DNA of 64,000 nucleotides from Anisus vortex (lineage: Eukaryota > Mollusca > Gastropoda > Planorbidae): NCBI GenBank assembly GCA_949126835.1, contig OX421497.1, forward strand, positions 42,926,226-42,990,225, given 5' to 3'. Below the pieces are notes generated by a model that made no database searches, had not been told where the DNA came from, and worked only from the letters and a program-made list of their open reading frames with translations. This document shows positions 33,798-44,495 of this stretch, one piece after another; the stretch's first letter is position 1; every line of letters begins with the position of its first letter. The translations under genes were made by a program, and so were the position numbers.

Positions 33798-34749
33798 TGT
33801 TTTACGCAAATATTTTTTACATGCTTTATTTCAACAAATATTTTAAATGTTTTAATGGCTTTTATTGACGTGAACACTTTAGTGTTATAAATATAATATT
33901 ATACAATATTCAGTTGGGATAATGCTCTCAAATGATTTGATGACTTTCACTTTTGCAAAAAATATTTTATACAAGTATTTTCTACAATTTGTATGTTTTG
34001 ATGACTTTTGTTGAAGCCGATTTATTTATAATTTCCCATTTCTTTAACCCTATCCCATAGAGCAGACCTATTTTGTTATATATTCTGAATGTACACGTTT
34101 ATTGTACACATAGCATCGATTATTCTCTTCTAAATATTAGGTATATCTTACTGATTTAATTGTATTGATTCGCAAAATTTTTCATGTTACAATGTTGATT
34201 GCTATAAATTGTGGAGCATTTTCACCATTTGCACCTATACGGCTTTATTCAACTGATGTAAAGTACGCTCAGGGACAAACTTCTACATCCGGGTGTTTCG
34301 ATATGGAATCGAGCCAAAAAAAACTCCGGAAAGTCAGCACATTACCACTGTATAATAATATGTATATTTAAATATTCATATTATATTCATGTTCAACCAA
34401 TGAATAAAATGCTTCAAGGGCCCTACGCATTATATTGGTCCGACTGGATACTTTACTTATTGTTTTCTTTTTAATTTATTTCAATGTTTATTATGAGTAT
34501 TTTCCTATTTACCATTCATTTTAAATTCAATAAATAAATATAAATATGTCCACAGTTATGTCAATAATATAAGATGCATATTATAAGCCTTGGAAGATTC
34601 ATGTTAACAATGAATTTTGTTTGTTTTCAGGATACATGAAGTTGATTTTTAAAAAATACATTTTGTCATTTTAATGGACAGATTTAAGTATAATTTATGA
34701 TATTGTAAATGGTAGCCTACTATTTATGCTATTCGTTTTATAGTATATT

Positions 34750-34973
34750 GTATTGATATATTAATATAAGCTTTTAAATATCATTATCTGAATTGATAAA
34801 AGACATAACCAATGATTGGTATATGCCTAGTAATATATTCTAGATCTTTATTTGCCCGTTTCGATGTTTATATTGATATATTGATACAAGCTTTTAAATA
34901 TTTGAATTGATAAAAGACATAACCAATGATTGGTATAAGCCTAGTAATATATTTTAGACCTTTATTTGCCCGT
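34750..34973. repeat. Tandem direct duplication, about 115 bp per copy
   Basis: Copies at about 34750-34863 and 34864-34973 share AGACATAACCAATGATTGGT and TTTATTTGCCCGT, with a few substitutions and one short deletion. Non-coding. Confidence 0.85.
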
Positions 34974-35284
34974 GCCAATGTGTGCTTATTGCAAAAAATA
35001 ATTTTGTTTTTCGAGTTGCAGATAATGATCTATTCTTTATGTGTGTAAAAAATAAATAAAGCGCAAGCATTTTTGTCGATTTTTTTTTACATTTTGATTA
35101 TACTGGCATACGTGTGTTTGTGTGTGTGTTTGTGTGTGTTTCGGCATAACTGGGTACCTATAATTTTTCAAATGTTTATTCTTACTGGCTCAAAAGCGCA
35201 TTTTAAGACCCTTAATAAGGTAATAGGATTTTGATGCGTAACGTACATTTAGACCAGATAAAGTTAGTCGACTAGACTATATAT

Positions 35285-35650
35285 AGGGCTTCATCTTCAC
35301 CTATCCCATAACCCGAGTGAGGGTCGTTGGAGCACCATTTTTTGACAGTTGGATGATCTTATGCCATATGTCTCGGTCCTGCGCCGCCTCTCTGGGAGTC
35401 TGCAAGAGACAAGCCGGTCTACTCCTTGATGTCATCATCCCATCGTCCTCTCTGCCTGCCTCTCTTTCTTCAGCCCCGCATATTGCCATGCAGGGTGGTT
35501 TTCGCCAGGCCTTAGGATCCTGCCACAAGCCCGCACCATCCGAGTTTCCTGCATTCAATGGGACCGATAAGACCCCCGCGAGGGCCGACGACGCCGGTGA
35601 TTTGATCACGGACAGCCCCATTCGTAGGAGATGTTCAAAATTTTACTGAG
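35285..35650. repeat. Unidentified GC-richer patch, probably a transposon remnant
   Basis: Composition changes abruptly from the AT-rich flanks. Frames on both strands (110 and 106 codons) are open but neither shows a domain. The style of the sequence resembles LINE 3' regions, but I cannot support a family. Confidence 0.35.
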
Positions 35651-35859
35651 GCATCCCATCCCCAAGACAGAACGCTAAGACCGCATAATATAATATAGAT
35701 TTAGGAATTACTTTTTTCTCGGACACTTTCAGTAATTAATGAAAAAAAGAGTTGCGTCCATAAAGCGTTTCACTTCAGAATTTAATAATGTAATTTGGGT
35801 ATCCAAATTGTAATCGGCCGAAACTCCACAAAGGACACAACTCCTATCTCTACCCAAAA

Positions 35860-36260
35860 AGTATGATCCAGGGTTTCTTCCTTGGGCGGTGTTTGTCAAG
35901 TAGCTCAGTGGCAGCATGTGTCACTGCTGAGTTGAAGGTGTTGGTCAAGGTTTCGACATCCACCTCATCAGCTCCCAAAATGAGCAGTGGTGCGATTCCC
36001 CCCCCCCCCCCCAACTGTGGCTTGGAATATTTTTACTACCTCTGGGTCTTGCAGTTTGTCTTGGTCGACAATTTGGCCTGGTGCACTTTGCTTTGGTTAT
36101 TCTTCAAGTGAAGCTGGAAGAACGTCATCAGGAGATCATGGTCGCTTCCGATGTCTGCTACTGGATACGTGTGTGTCATACAAATCTTGACGCTAAATCT
36201 GAAGCGTTTCTTGACCATGATGTAGTCTATCTGGTTTTGTAGAGTTTGTATTAGTATTAG
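35860..36260 (-). pseudogene. LINE endonuclease fragment (minus)
   Basis: On the minus strand the region ending near 36100 reads NQIDYIMVKKRFR, then VADIGSDHDLLM. The D-Y-I and S-D-H-x-L motifs are the C-terminal active-site block of APE-type endonucleases of non-LTR retrotransposons. A poly-C run (36000-36013) and frame breaks show decay. Further left on the same strand is a Pro/Glu-type linker out of frame. Confidence 0.7.
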
Positions 36261-36311
36261 ATTTGCCCGTAGATAATTTAATCCAAAAGTTAAAAATTCC
36301 TTTTCTTTATT

Positions 36312-36380
36312 ATTCTTATCTTATCTTATCTTATACATTACAGACGCTCCTTCTATAAAGAAGATTATTGCGTCCTACGC
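36312..36380 (-). repeat. LINE tail fragment
   Basis: Carries the (TTATC)n stretch and the block ACAGACGCTCCTTCTATAAA typical of the array at 3820-4516, ending GCGTCCTACGC. Confidence 0.8.
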
Positions 36381-37351
36381 AATATAATTGGCGAATATAA
36401 GTTGATATAAAATGTGCCACCCATTTCACATAAAACTACATAATTTAGGGCTTTTCACATTGTTTAAAAAATATTATTTTAAAGTAACCAAAGACTATAA
36501 TAACATGAACCGCTTGCTCTATATTTAGAGTTCATAATATGTTCTTTTTTTCCGTGCGCAACCAATAAGGCTGTCTTGAATAACTTCCACGTTCCTACGA
36601 TTGCATTAAATGTTTCCACTGTATACAAGTTTGATTTTAATTTTCCATTGAGAAAATCACAGCGAATTACTAAACCGGAAGTCTAGAGTGCAATCGGAAA
36701 TTCCGAAACTAAGTGTTTCAAGTTATTAAATAGCAGAAATATCAAAGTAATATCTTATAATAGTCTTTGAAATAACATATTCTGATATGCTCTAACATAT
36801 CGCATCTTTCCATACACCATAACAGACATCCTTAGAAAAATATCGTAGGCCTAAGTACTTACCATCTAGTCAATTAAGTCATTTTGGATATCTAAATCTA
36901 TAGACATTTTCTGGGTAGGTTGTAGCTTACATTGTGTCTTGCAGTAATCTTGCAGTATTTTCTGTGTTCTGAAGAAGACTCATTTATTGAGATACTATTT
37001 CTATTATACTAGTTGTTTGCCCGTCATATTGGCGGTTATAAGAATGGCGAATAAAAAAAAAATCAAATAGATAAAACAAAGAAAGAAAAAATAACAAACA
37101 ATATAACAATAAAACCTGCATTGTGATTGTTTCTTTCGGTATTTAGTTTTTTTGTTTTTCGGTCGCACTGGGATGTGCAAAAAATTGTTGCTTTCAAGCT
37201 TCTGGTATTAAAACGTAGCGACTTGACCTCTTATTAATAATATTATAACAATAATAATTATTCTATAAAAAAAGAAATAAACACATTAAATGATTAAAAA
37301 AAGTAAATAATTAAAAAAAAATATGAATTTAACTTTCGTCCTAATCGGTCA
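36381..37351. other. Intergenic, no gene seen
   Basis: AT-rich with A-runs; no exon, RNA gene or repeat family could be supported. Confidence 0.5.
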
Positions 37352-37799
37352 TAGGGGGCCGTCCATAAATTACGTCACACAATTTTCGCTGATTTTTTAC
37401 CCCCCCTCCCCCCCTTGTCACACATCGTCACAAAAAGTCAGACCCCCCCTCAAATATGACATCACAAAATCTGCACCCCCCCCTCCTAAAAGATATTTTT
37501 CTAAAATGCAGATTTACAGGTTCCAAATTATTATTTTTTTGTCATCGTTTTGTAATTAATGAATTTTGTATTACACAAAAGAAAAATCGAAAGTTTAATT
37601 ATAACAATATCATCACAAAAATAAATGCTTTAGTAGAATCAGAACAAATAAAAAAAAATTAAGTTTATATTAAAACAACAACACAAAATGTATGTTTATC
37701 ATGTATTCTCCCATGGTGATGAAAAATGCTCCTTCATGGAATAAATAGGGAAAGTATTGGTCTCTACATCAGGTGGAATGGATATGCCATTCAAATCAA

Positions 37800-37855
37800 G
37801 CTCTTCTTCATCTATCAATAATCTTCTTTATAGAAGGAGCGTCTGTAATGTATAA
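37800..37855 (+). repeat. LINE tail fragment nested in the DNA transposon
   Basis: Plus strand reads AATAATCTTCTTTATAGAAG then GAGCGTCTGTAATGTATAAG, the same 3' tail as in the tandem array at 3820-4516. It shows that the LINE inserted after (or recombined into) the transposon. Confidence 0.75.
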
Positions 37856-38179
37856 GAAGATCCATTCAGCACTCTCTCCATTTTCTTCTTTTGCGATAAT
37901 AACCATTAATTCACGTTGTCTACGTGCAGCAACTCTTTGTGGCCTGATAGGTTTAGGAGGAATAATTGATTCCTGCTTGTGTGTTTATTTAATGGCTGCG
38001 CAGCATGTCTAACGAAGCGAAGTAGGCCTACTTATGACATTTTTTGCTAATCCCATCGCTAATCACAGATTGTATTGACGGACAGTAAAAAATCGTATGG
38101 AATCGAACGGTAAGGATTTGATGACCGAGGAAGGATACCATCCACTTTCAGACTTTGAGCTGCAAACAGAGATGGAAAC

Positions 38180-39562
38180 TTATGCGACGCTCCATCTGTT
38201 GTCTGTTCTGGAATGTTCAGACCTTCGCCTGATTGAACAACTGGTAAAGGAGGTGGAAAAAATCTCTGTTACTACACTGAAATATGAGCTTCTTGGTTTA
38301 GAACAGCACTTTCTGACGGTGCATTTTACAATTTGAGTTAAGTATTGGCTTGTGCGTACATGAACGTTAAACCAAATTTGATCTTTAGACAACTGTGTTC
38401 TCCATCAATTTCTGAAACTGTTCGGTCAATGAATTCTGCTACTGTTGGAAAATTATCGACTACCAACTGTGACCAAAGTTCAGCTAGAGTGTTGCCTGCA
38501 AACTGAACATTCTTTTTTTCTAAATCAGCATCTATGGTAACACCTCTATAGTTCAAATGACTACCATAGTGGTCATATGGTATAACCCAGTAAGTTCCTT
38601 ACTGAGTGACGCCATTTTCCTTTCGACCATATTAAACGAACTTCTCCCTGTAGCATTGGTAGCGATGAATACAGCATCAAAATCGTACTGAAGAAAGTGG
38701 TGGACTGCAACCTTAATAACTTTTCAGTATCCTGGGTTTTCGTCTGAGCCACCATCAACTGTCGCCACTAAAATTGGTTTCAACACGCGATCAATACCAC
38801 TCCGTGTAGTGACATTAAATTTCTTGAGATAATTTCTTGAAATCGAGTCCATGACTGAATGCTGTTGATGAAGATTGTTTTCCAGATCTGATTGCAATGT
38901 AAGTCGGTCCTGAATAACCAACAGCTTCTCGGTTTCCTAATCCATTGGACTGAATTTGGATTTCAGCATACACCGCCGGAATTAGCTTGTATACTGCAGC
39001 CAAAACCCAGTCATGGTCAGCCAAGCTGACTCTGTATTCGATGTGCATCAGCAAGGACATTGCTTGTTAGCAGTAGTCAAGTTGATTAGCCCTCGAGCTT
39101 TATCATCTTGGCTCACAAAGCACACTTCGTTTGACCCTAGCATGGGTGCCAACTCTTCCAATAGTCTTATTGTTGCCGTACAAAACAAACCGTCTATATG
39201 TTTAGCATGTTTTGATCATTCTGTGCTCTAATGAACTTTACTTGGACTGTTGAGACATGACGCTGGCATTTAAGAGATGGCCACTTTGGTAAAAGACGAA
39301 GGTAGAGTCCACATCTACTGATTGTAAATTCGTCCATCTTTAAGTGTTCAGTGAGTTCACCTAATGTTTTCATGCTTCTGTACACATCACATTGCCTTAT
39401 TTCGTGTGAATCTGATCCATGCATAGCAATATCCACAATAGTTTCCAGTAACGATGTGTGATCTTCCTCAAGTCTTGGCCTACCAGGCTTGGCTCTGACG
39501 TTCAGAGATGCGAATGGTTCTGGATTACTTTCAATCAGAGCATTAAATTTTTTTTTTAGCAT
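38180..39562 (-). pseudogene. Broken transposase
   Basis: Reading leftward on the minus strand, coding-like blocks follow each other in different frames: 39562-39194 (GRPRLEEDHTSLLETIVDIA), about 39190-39060 (SQDDKARGLINLTTANKQ), 39060-38815 (YSGPTYIAIRSGKQSSSTAF), 38921-38724 (ATVDGGSDENPGY), 38758-38573, and 38556-38338 (DADLEKKNVQFAGNTLAELW). The VDGGxDENP block looks like an acidic catalytic motif. At least three frameshifts separate the blocks, so the gene is dead. The blocks resemble a family of uncharacterised, multi-copy mollusc and cnidarian proteins that I take to be transposases (from memory). Confidence 0.65.
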
Positions 39563-40205
39563 TCTGACGCGTTCGCGATGTGATCATCATTTGAAAATAG
39601 CCAAGAAACAATGCGATCATAATTTTAATTTACAATGCTTATAAATAGTAACTAGTTGACCCGTAACTACAAAACATATAGAAATTAAAAGAATAATAGC
39701 GAGATCAACAATAAAGAACAAAATAGTACAGTATAAACCAACTATGCAAATAAAGTAAAACAACAGAGTGCGCAGTAATACACACAAAAAAAGTCGGGAA
39801 AACCCAAAGTTGACTGTTCAACACTCTCAATAAAAGCAAAATGAAAGGGAAGCTACTCTCTTTTACGTCGAGGAGCTTTTTCTTTTTTTTTTTTTATTAC
39901 AGTTTTTTTGTGTGCATAAATGTCATGCTTCTATTTATATAAAATCAACAAAGTCAGCAGCATAAATGATAAACTAAAATTTTATATTCCTGAAAGTTGC
40001 GAGTTTATGTCCATTTTTGGTTGTCCCGATCGATCTAACGGCATAGGAGTCTATAGTGCACAAACATATATATGTATAAGCTTATTCATTTTTATGTGAC
40101 GTCGGATATCTTAGACCCCCCCTCCCCCCCACGTCACACATTGTCACAAATGCGTGACCCCCCTCCCCCCCCTAATCGTGTGACGTAATTTATGGATGGC
40201 CCCTA

Positions 40206-40573
40206 GGGCCTAGGAGTCTATATAGGACAAACATATATATTAACATAATATATATTTTAAAATAAAATAAATAATAAAATAAATATATATATATATATAT
40301 AAACATGGCCTATAAAAAAACATTTACCGTTCATTGCAAGTTTGTGGTTGTTTTCCTATCTACCAAACATATTTTTTTTTGGGTCCAAAAGTGGTTTATA
40401 TTTAGAAAATTTGATTTACCGGGTACATTATCTCTTTCTATAAGTTTGGCCATACTGTATGCCGTAACATTATGGCTCGGCTTGATTTTACGTATGGAAA
40501 GAGTTAATTAATTGTTGCAAATATTTGAGTTATTCTGTCAACAACTATTGTATATTATATCTTTATTTAGCCC
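40206..40573. other. Spacer between the DNA transposon and the LTR element
   Basis: AT-rich with a TA/ATAA microsatellite at about 40250-40300. The last five bases (AGCCC, 40569-40573) are the left copy of the LTR-element target duplication. Confidence 0.7.
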
Positions 40574-41868
40574 TGTCACGATTCTGGATTAAACCGTGAC
40601 TCGTAGCACTCATAGATAGACTATAGCATAGATAGCAGTGTATAACTAGAACCTTAGATTAGCTTAAGTTTAGCTAGAATAGAGAGAAGGTTAGTCTGAC
40701 GTCACTATCTTCTCCCTCCCTTACGCAATTACATCTCCCCATCACTCTTTCTCACCTGTTTCTCTATCCGTCACTATACTCTTGTACTACGCCCAAATTC
40801 AGAGTCTACTGACTAATACGATTCAACTTGGTACTACATCTTGGTTGAATGGGTACGAATGTGTTAGTTAGAATGTATATATTTATCCTATGCTATATTA
40901 ATGTATTCATATCATGTCTTAATGTATTTATATCTTGTGCTATTTTAACGCATGTGAGCGAGTCATTATTCGATCCCTCACTCGCCCCTCCTCTTCGCGT
41001 CCCCGCCACCCCCACCCTCTTTTATATCCCTTCAGCTTAGCGGCATGTTATGCAATTGCTTCGAGACGGTCGTTCCCTGAACGCTGACCAGAGAACCCAG
41101 TTCGCACACATATACCAAATTCTCGTCCGAACCCCCCCCCCCCCCCCAGCCACTTGAGCTAACTACTTAAAATTCTACCAAAGGGAGATAAATTCCCCCA
41201 CTCAGCAGGACGTCTGTATAAATTGTCTTTCATCTAGACCTCTCTCCCCCCCCCTTTTTCCGCCCTCGCAACCCCGACCCCCAATCCATTTTTGGCTCCA
41301 ATAAGCTTTTCTTATGCAAATGTATATTCAATCTAGCCAATGAGAATAGGATGTAATTAAATGTAAGCCAACCAAATTAACTTTGGGTCAGGTGACTAGT
41401 GTCCACGGAAAAGCCCGCCCAACTAAACTAAGGCAGATCTCTCCCAGCTCCCGAGCTAGATACATCGTCTTGGTCTAGCTCCCAAATTGTTACTCGGACT
41501 TGCAGATACTTAGCCAGTAATCGTAATTCCCTCATTATAGTTACGTAGCCTAACCTTGGATTCCGTAACAACACAGTATATTGAGTGTTAGACGTTCCTG
41601 TGCATATATCTCAAGGATTGTATCTCCCCTGCATGTTAGTATGTGTATCTCATCATTGGATATTGAATTTGAATCATAAATAAACACCTGAAACGTAACC
41701 AGAGACTTGCTTGCCTAACTTAGAACTGTCTGTCTGTGTGTGTTTAATAACATCTAAGCGAGCCAGTAGAGAACAAATAAATATTCCAGGTCAACTACAG
41801 CATCGGCACCTCATATCTCTAAGACAACCAGCCATTATTACCCCCCTCTCAATTGCCACATCGTGACA
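40574..41868 (+). repeat. Left LTR (1295 bp), normal orientation
   Basis: Starts TGTCACGATTCTGG and ends CCACATCGTGACA, so its own ends are an 8-bp inverted repeat. In this orientation a TATA-like TTTATAT (41021-41027) precedes an AATAAA (41679-41684), consistent with U3-R-U5 order reading into gag. Contains a C-run (41131-41147) and a 63-codon frame that is not a gene. Confidence 0.9.
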
Positions 41869-41871
41869 AAG

Positions 41872-41890
41872 TGGGACCTCGTATCCGGGA
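41872..41890 (+). other. Candidate primer-binding site
   Basis: Three bases after the left LTR: TGGGACCTCGTATCCGGGA. It resembles a proline-tRNA-type PBS (TGG, CTCGT and CCGGGA shared) but is not a perfect match to any tRNA I can recall. Its place confirms that the left LTR to gag junction is the normal one. Confidence 0.5.
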
Positions 41891-42837
41891 TTATCTGAAC
41901 TTCAAGCCGTTCAGCGCACTGTCAACAGCAACAACCCGAGGACTACGCCGATTCTGAAACCGACCCTGGATTGGGGCTCATCTCTCTACAACACAAAGAC
42001 TCTAAGCCAGCAACCAGACCCGTCATCCCAACGCCAGCAACCAGATCCATCAACCCATCAAACCAGGCTCGCCACCTTACGCAGCCCACGCCACCCCAGT
42101 CTACGCTCACGCCACCCCAGCCTACGCCTACGACACCCCAGCATACGCTTACGCCACCCCAGCCTACGCCTACGTCACCCCAGCCTACGCACCCCAGATA
42201 CGCCAACCTAAGCCACCCCAGATTCGCCACTCCGAGCAATCTACGCCACCCCAGCCAGCTCACCCCATTAAGCCAGGCTCGCCACACTACGCCAGCCTAC
42301 GTCACCCCAGACACACCAGCAACCAAATTGCCACCCCATTACGTCAGATTTGCCGCCCCAACCGCCAGGTCGCCACCCTCTGGCCCCGCATCAACGTACC
42401 GGCACCCGAGACGTCAGCAGAGAGACCCACCGCCGCCGCATCAGCCTGCCCGACAACTAGAGACCGCCGAGAACCCGACAACTGCCCTGTCAACCTCCCC
42501 GTAGGAACCCGCCGTAGTTCCCGGTATCCAAACCCGGAAAAATAGACACTAACATTAAACGCTAATCCAGTCCCGGCACGGGGAAAGAGAATTCCTAACC
42601 AGCCCGAAGATCTGCACCAACAGCGCCGAGCGCCATATAAACGATAACTTTATGATTGGATATACGTGTGTTAGTGTATGTGTGTAAAATTCTGGAATTG
42701 CTGTCTGGTGAGTACCATTTTGAGTTGTATTACGTTAGCTAAACTCTGAACCCCAACACCCCTCCTATATTTTCCTTTCCTATCTCGCTATATCTCTGTC
42801 CGCCTCTAGTATCTTAATCTCGCCTCACTCTGTTACT
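41891..42837 (+). other. Retrotransposon leader, Pro/Thr-coding low complexity
   Basis: Between PBS and gag. Contains short tandem words (ACGCCACCCCAGCCTACGC) at about 42085-42200 that keep a Pro/Thr/Gln-rich frame open (41971-42504). No conserved motif, so I regard it as untranslated leader or a rapidly evolving segment, not a separate gene. Confidence 0.6.
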
Positions 42838-44187
42838 ATGGCGGAAGGTGTACTATTGCGTAAGCAGTTGAGAGAAGAGGCTATAGCTATAGGCTACATT
42901 GACTCAGACATCACTAAATACGTAGTAGAGCAGGTAGCGGCCCATGAGGCCAAGACAGAGAGACTTAGATTAGAACAATTAGAAAGAGAAGATAGGCTTA
43001 GAGCAGAACAGTTAGCTAGGGAAGAGAGGGTTAGAGAAGAAAATAGGCTAGATGAGGAGGCACGCAGGACACATGAATTCAGACTAGCTGAATTAGCCGC
43101 AAGCACTAGGCCCCCGGACAACAGCGACAACCCAAACTCCCCCTCATCATTTAGCTCAGCCACCCCCAGCAACCATCCCCTCCCCCGACATGCTTCTCTA
43201 TGGACTGAAGTTCACGACCCCCGACTGGAACAGTTCGACATTTACCTCCGACGGTTTAGCGACTGTATGGAGCTAAATGAGGTCCCCCCAGAATTACATT
43301 GTAGGATCCTCGTCTCCACTCTAAGGGGAGAGGATTATGACGCCTATTGTAAACTGGCCCCAGAAGACAGGGAGTCGTGCGTGGCACTGAAAAACGCGCT
43401 GCTAAATCGCCACCAGTTACACTCATCCCACTACCAGAAGAAGTTTCGGTCGTCCACGCTACGACCGGGGGAAAACTATACACAATTCGCGGAGCGAATA
43501 CAATCTTACCTACTCAAGTGGGTTGAGTTAGGCAATATTGAACAGTCATTCGACGGTATGGTCACCCTCGTAATGACTGAGCAAATAGAGTCACAGATGA
43601 CACCTAAGCTGAGGGCCTTCCTTATTCAACAAGGAATCACCGGTTTAAACCCCTCCCTGCAGGGCGCAGATAGGTTTCTGCAGTCCAACCTAGTAGAGTC
43701 ATCCCACCCCCGGGAAAAATTTCAACCACCCCCTGCTCCCCGACGAGAAAACGGTAGGTCGACAAGGCCACCGGGTCCTCTCTTCCGCCCGGGACACCCA
43801 CAGTCGCACCGGAATAACTGGGACAACCACCGCACCAACCCTCCCCCGCTAATCAGCCACAACAGCTTCCCTCAGCCCCGACCGGGTCATTCCCAACCCA
43901 GACCCCCTCCGCCCCTCCAAGACTCGCGACACGCGGACCAACCCCACCACATGACCAGGCCACAAACCGGCACCAATCATCCCCATTCGACCCGCCACGG
44001 TAACTCCGCTGAGCAGCAACCCAAGGCACACACTAGCCATAATCACTCCCAGAACCCCCCCCCCCCCCAGGAGTATACACCGCCATCCCTTGCCCGGCAG
44101 ACACCCCCAGGACGCAAGACCCAGAAACCGACCCACCCCCCGCTTACACCCCCGCCAAACCGGAAACCAAGACAGAAAGAAATATAG
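42838..44187 (+). CDS. Gag of the LTR retrotransposon
   Basis: 449 codons. Residues about 25-90 form a highly charged coiled coil rich in Arg/Glu/Leu (LRLEQLEREDRLRAEQLARE). Residues about 120-285 are a retrotransposon capsid (FDIYLRRFSDCMELNEV, PGENYTQFAERIQSYLLKWV). The C-terminal 150 residues are Pro/His/Asn-rich with no zinc knuckle. A C14 run near 44057 may have shifted the frame: the downstream protease frame can be followed back to it. Gag forms particles that package element RNA. Confidence 0.85.
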   Translation: MAEGVLLRKQLREEAIAIGYIDSDITKYVVEQVAAHEAKTERLRLEQLEREDRLRAEQLAREERVREENRLDEEARRTHEFRLAELAASTRPPDNSDNPNSPSSFSSATPSNHPLPRHASLWTEVHDPRLEQFDIYLRRFSDCMELNEVPPELHCRILVSTLRGEDYDAYCKLAPEDRESCVALKNALLNRHQLHSSHYQKKFRSSTLRPGENYTQFAERIQSYLLKWVELGNIEQSFDGMVTLVMTEQIESQMTPKLRAFLIQQGITGLNPSLQGADRFLQSNLVESSHPREKFQPPPAPRRENGRSTRPPGPLFRPGHPQSHRNNWDNHRTNPPPLISHNSFPQPRPGHSQPRPPPPLQDSRHADQPHHMTRPQTGTNHPHSTRHGNSAEQQPKAHTSHNHSQNPPPPQEYTPPSLARQTPPGRKTQKPTHPPLTPPPNRKPRQKEI

Positions 44188-44204
44188 AGATCAACTAAAA
44201 AAAA

Positions 44205-44495
44205 GCCAGGGCCCTTCTCGACACGGGATGCCAGCTTGATGGGTTCGCTAAGACTTCATTCGTGAGTCCCTCCGACTATACTGGCGAGTCAGTCGAATAT
44301 AGAGTTATAACGGGATACGTTGAGACCCTCCCAACCGCCAAGGTCCACATAAAGTCAAAACCATATACTGGCACGCCTACCTTAGCAATCCGAGCCGAAC
44401 TACCCTATGACGTCATCCTGGGGGAACGATACCTCAACTTTGCCGACGTCCCCTCCCCCCCCCCTTGCCTCAGTGGCCACACGCGCGCACCCTGA
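44205..44495 (+). CDS. Retroviral-type aspartic protease, in its own frame
   Basis: In the frame of 44205 the sequence reads ARALLDTGCQLDGFAKTSFV: the Asp-Thr-Gly catalytic triplet at 44220-44228. It continues to PYDVILGERYLNF, matching the C-terminal 'ILG-x-x-x-L' part of the fold, and ends at 44495. A TAA at 44196-44198 cuts it off from upstream sequence, and a C-run (about 44452-44464) is where it would have to slip to reach pol. It would process Gag-Pol if those breaks are bypassed. Confidence 0.75.
   Translation, partial: ARALLDTGCQLDGFAKTSFVSPSDYTGESVEYRVITGYVETLPTAKVHIKSKPYTGTPTLAIRAELPYDVILGERYLNFADVPSPPPCLSGHTRAP

Larger units (their letters stand above)
37352..40205. mobile_element. 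DNA transposon, 2.85 kb, TA duplication, with decayed transposase
   Basis: Element 37354-40203. Left end GGGGGCCGTCCATAAATTAC, right end the imperfect inverse; TIR similarity covers about 28 bases. TA lies on both sides (37352-37353, 40204-40205). Subterminal C-rich stretches with TCACA repeats occur at both ends (37390-37490, 40115-40175). A broken transposase lies on the minus strand. A LINE tail fragment (about 37800-37855) is nested inside. The superfamily is not assigned. Confidence 0.85.

Noticed and set aside
39194..39562. Host gene on the minus strand
   Set aside because: Lies within terminal inverted repeats and continues in broken frames; it is a transposase remnant.
40849..41040. 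63-codon frame present in both LTRs
   Set aside because: It is present twice only because the LTRs are copies; no domain and it overlaps the promoter region.
41971..42504. 177-codon Pro/Thr-rich frame between LTR and gag
   Set aside because: Low-complexity tandem words, no Gag or other motif; treated as leader.
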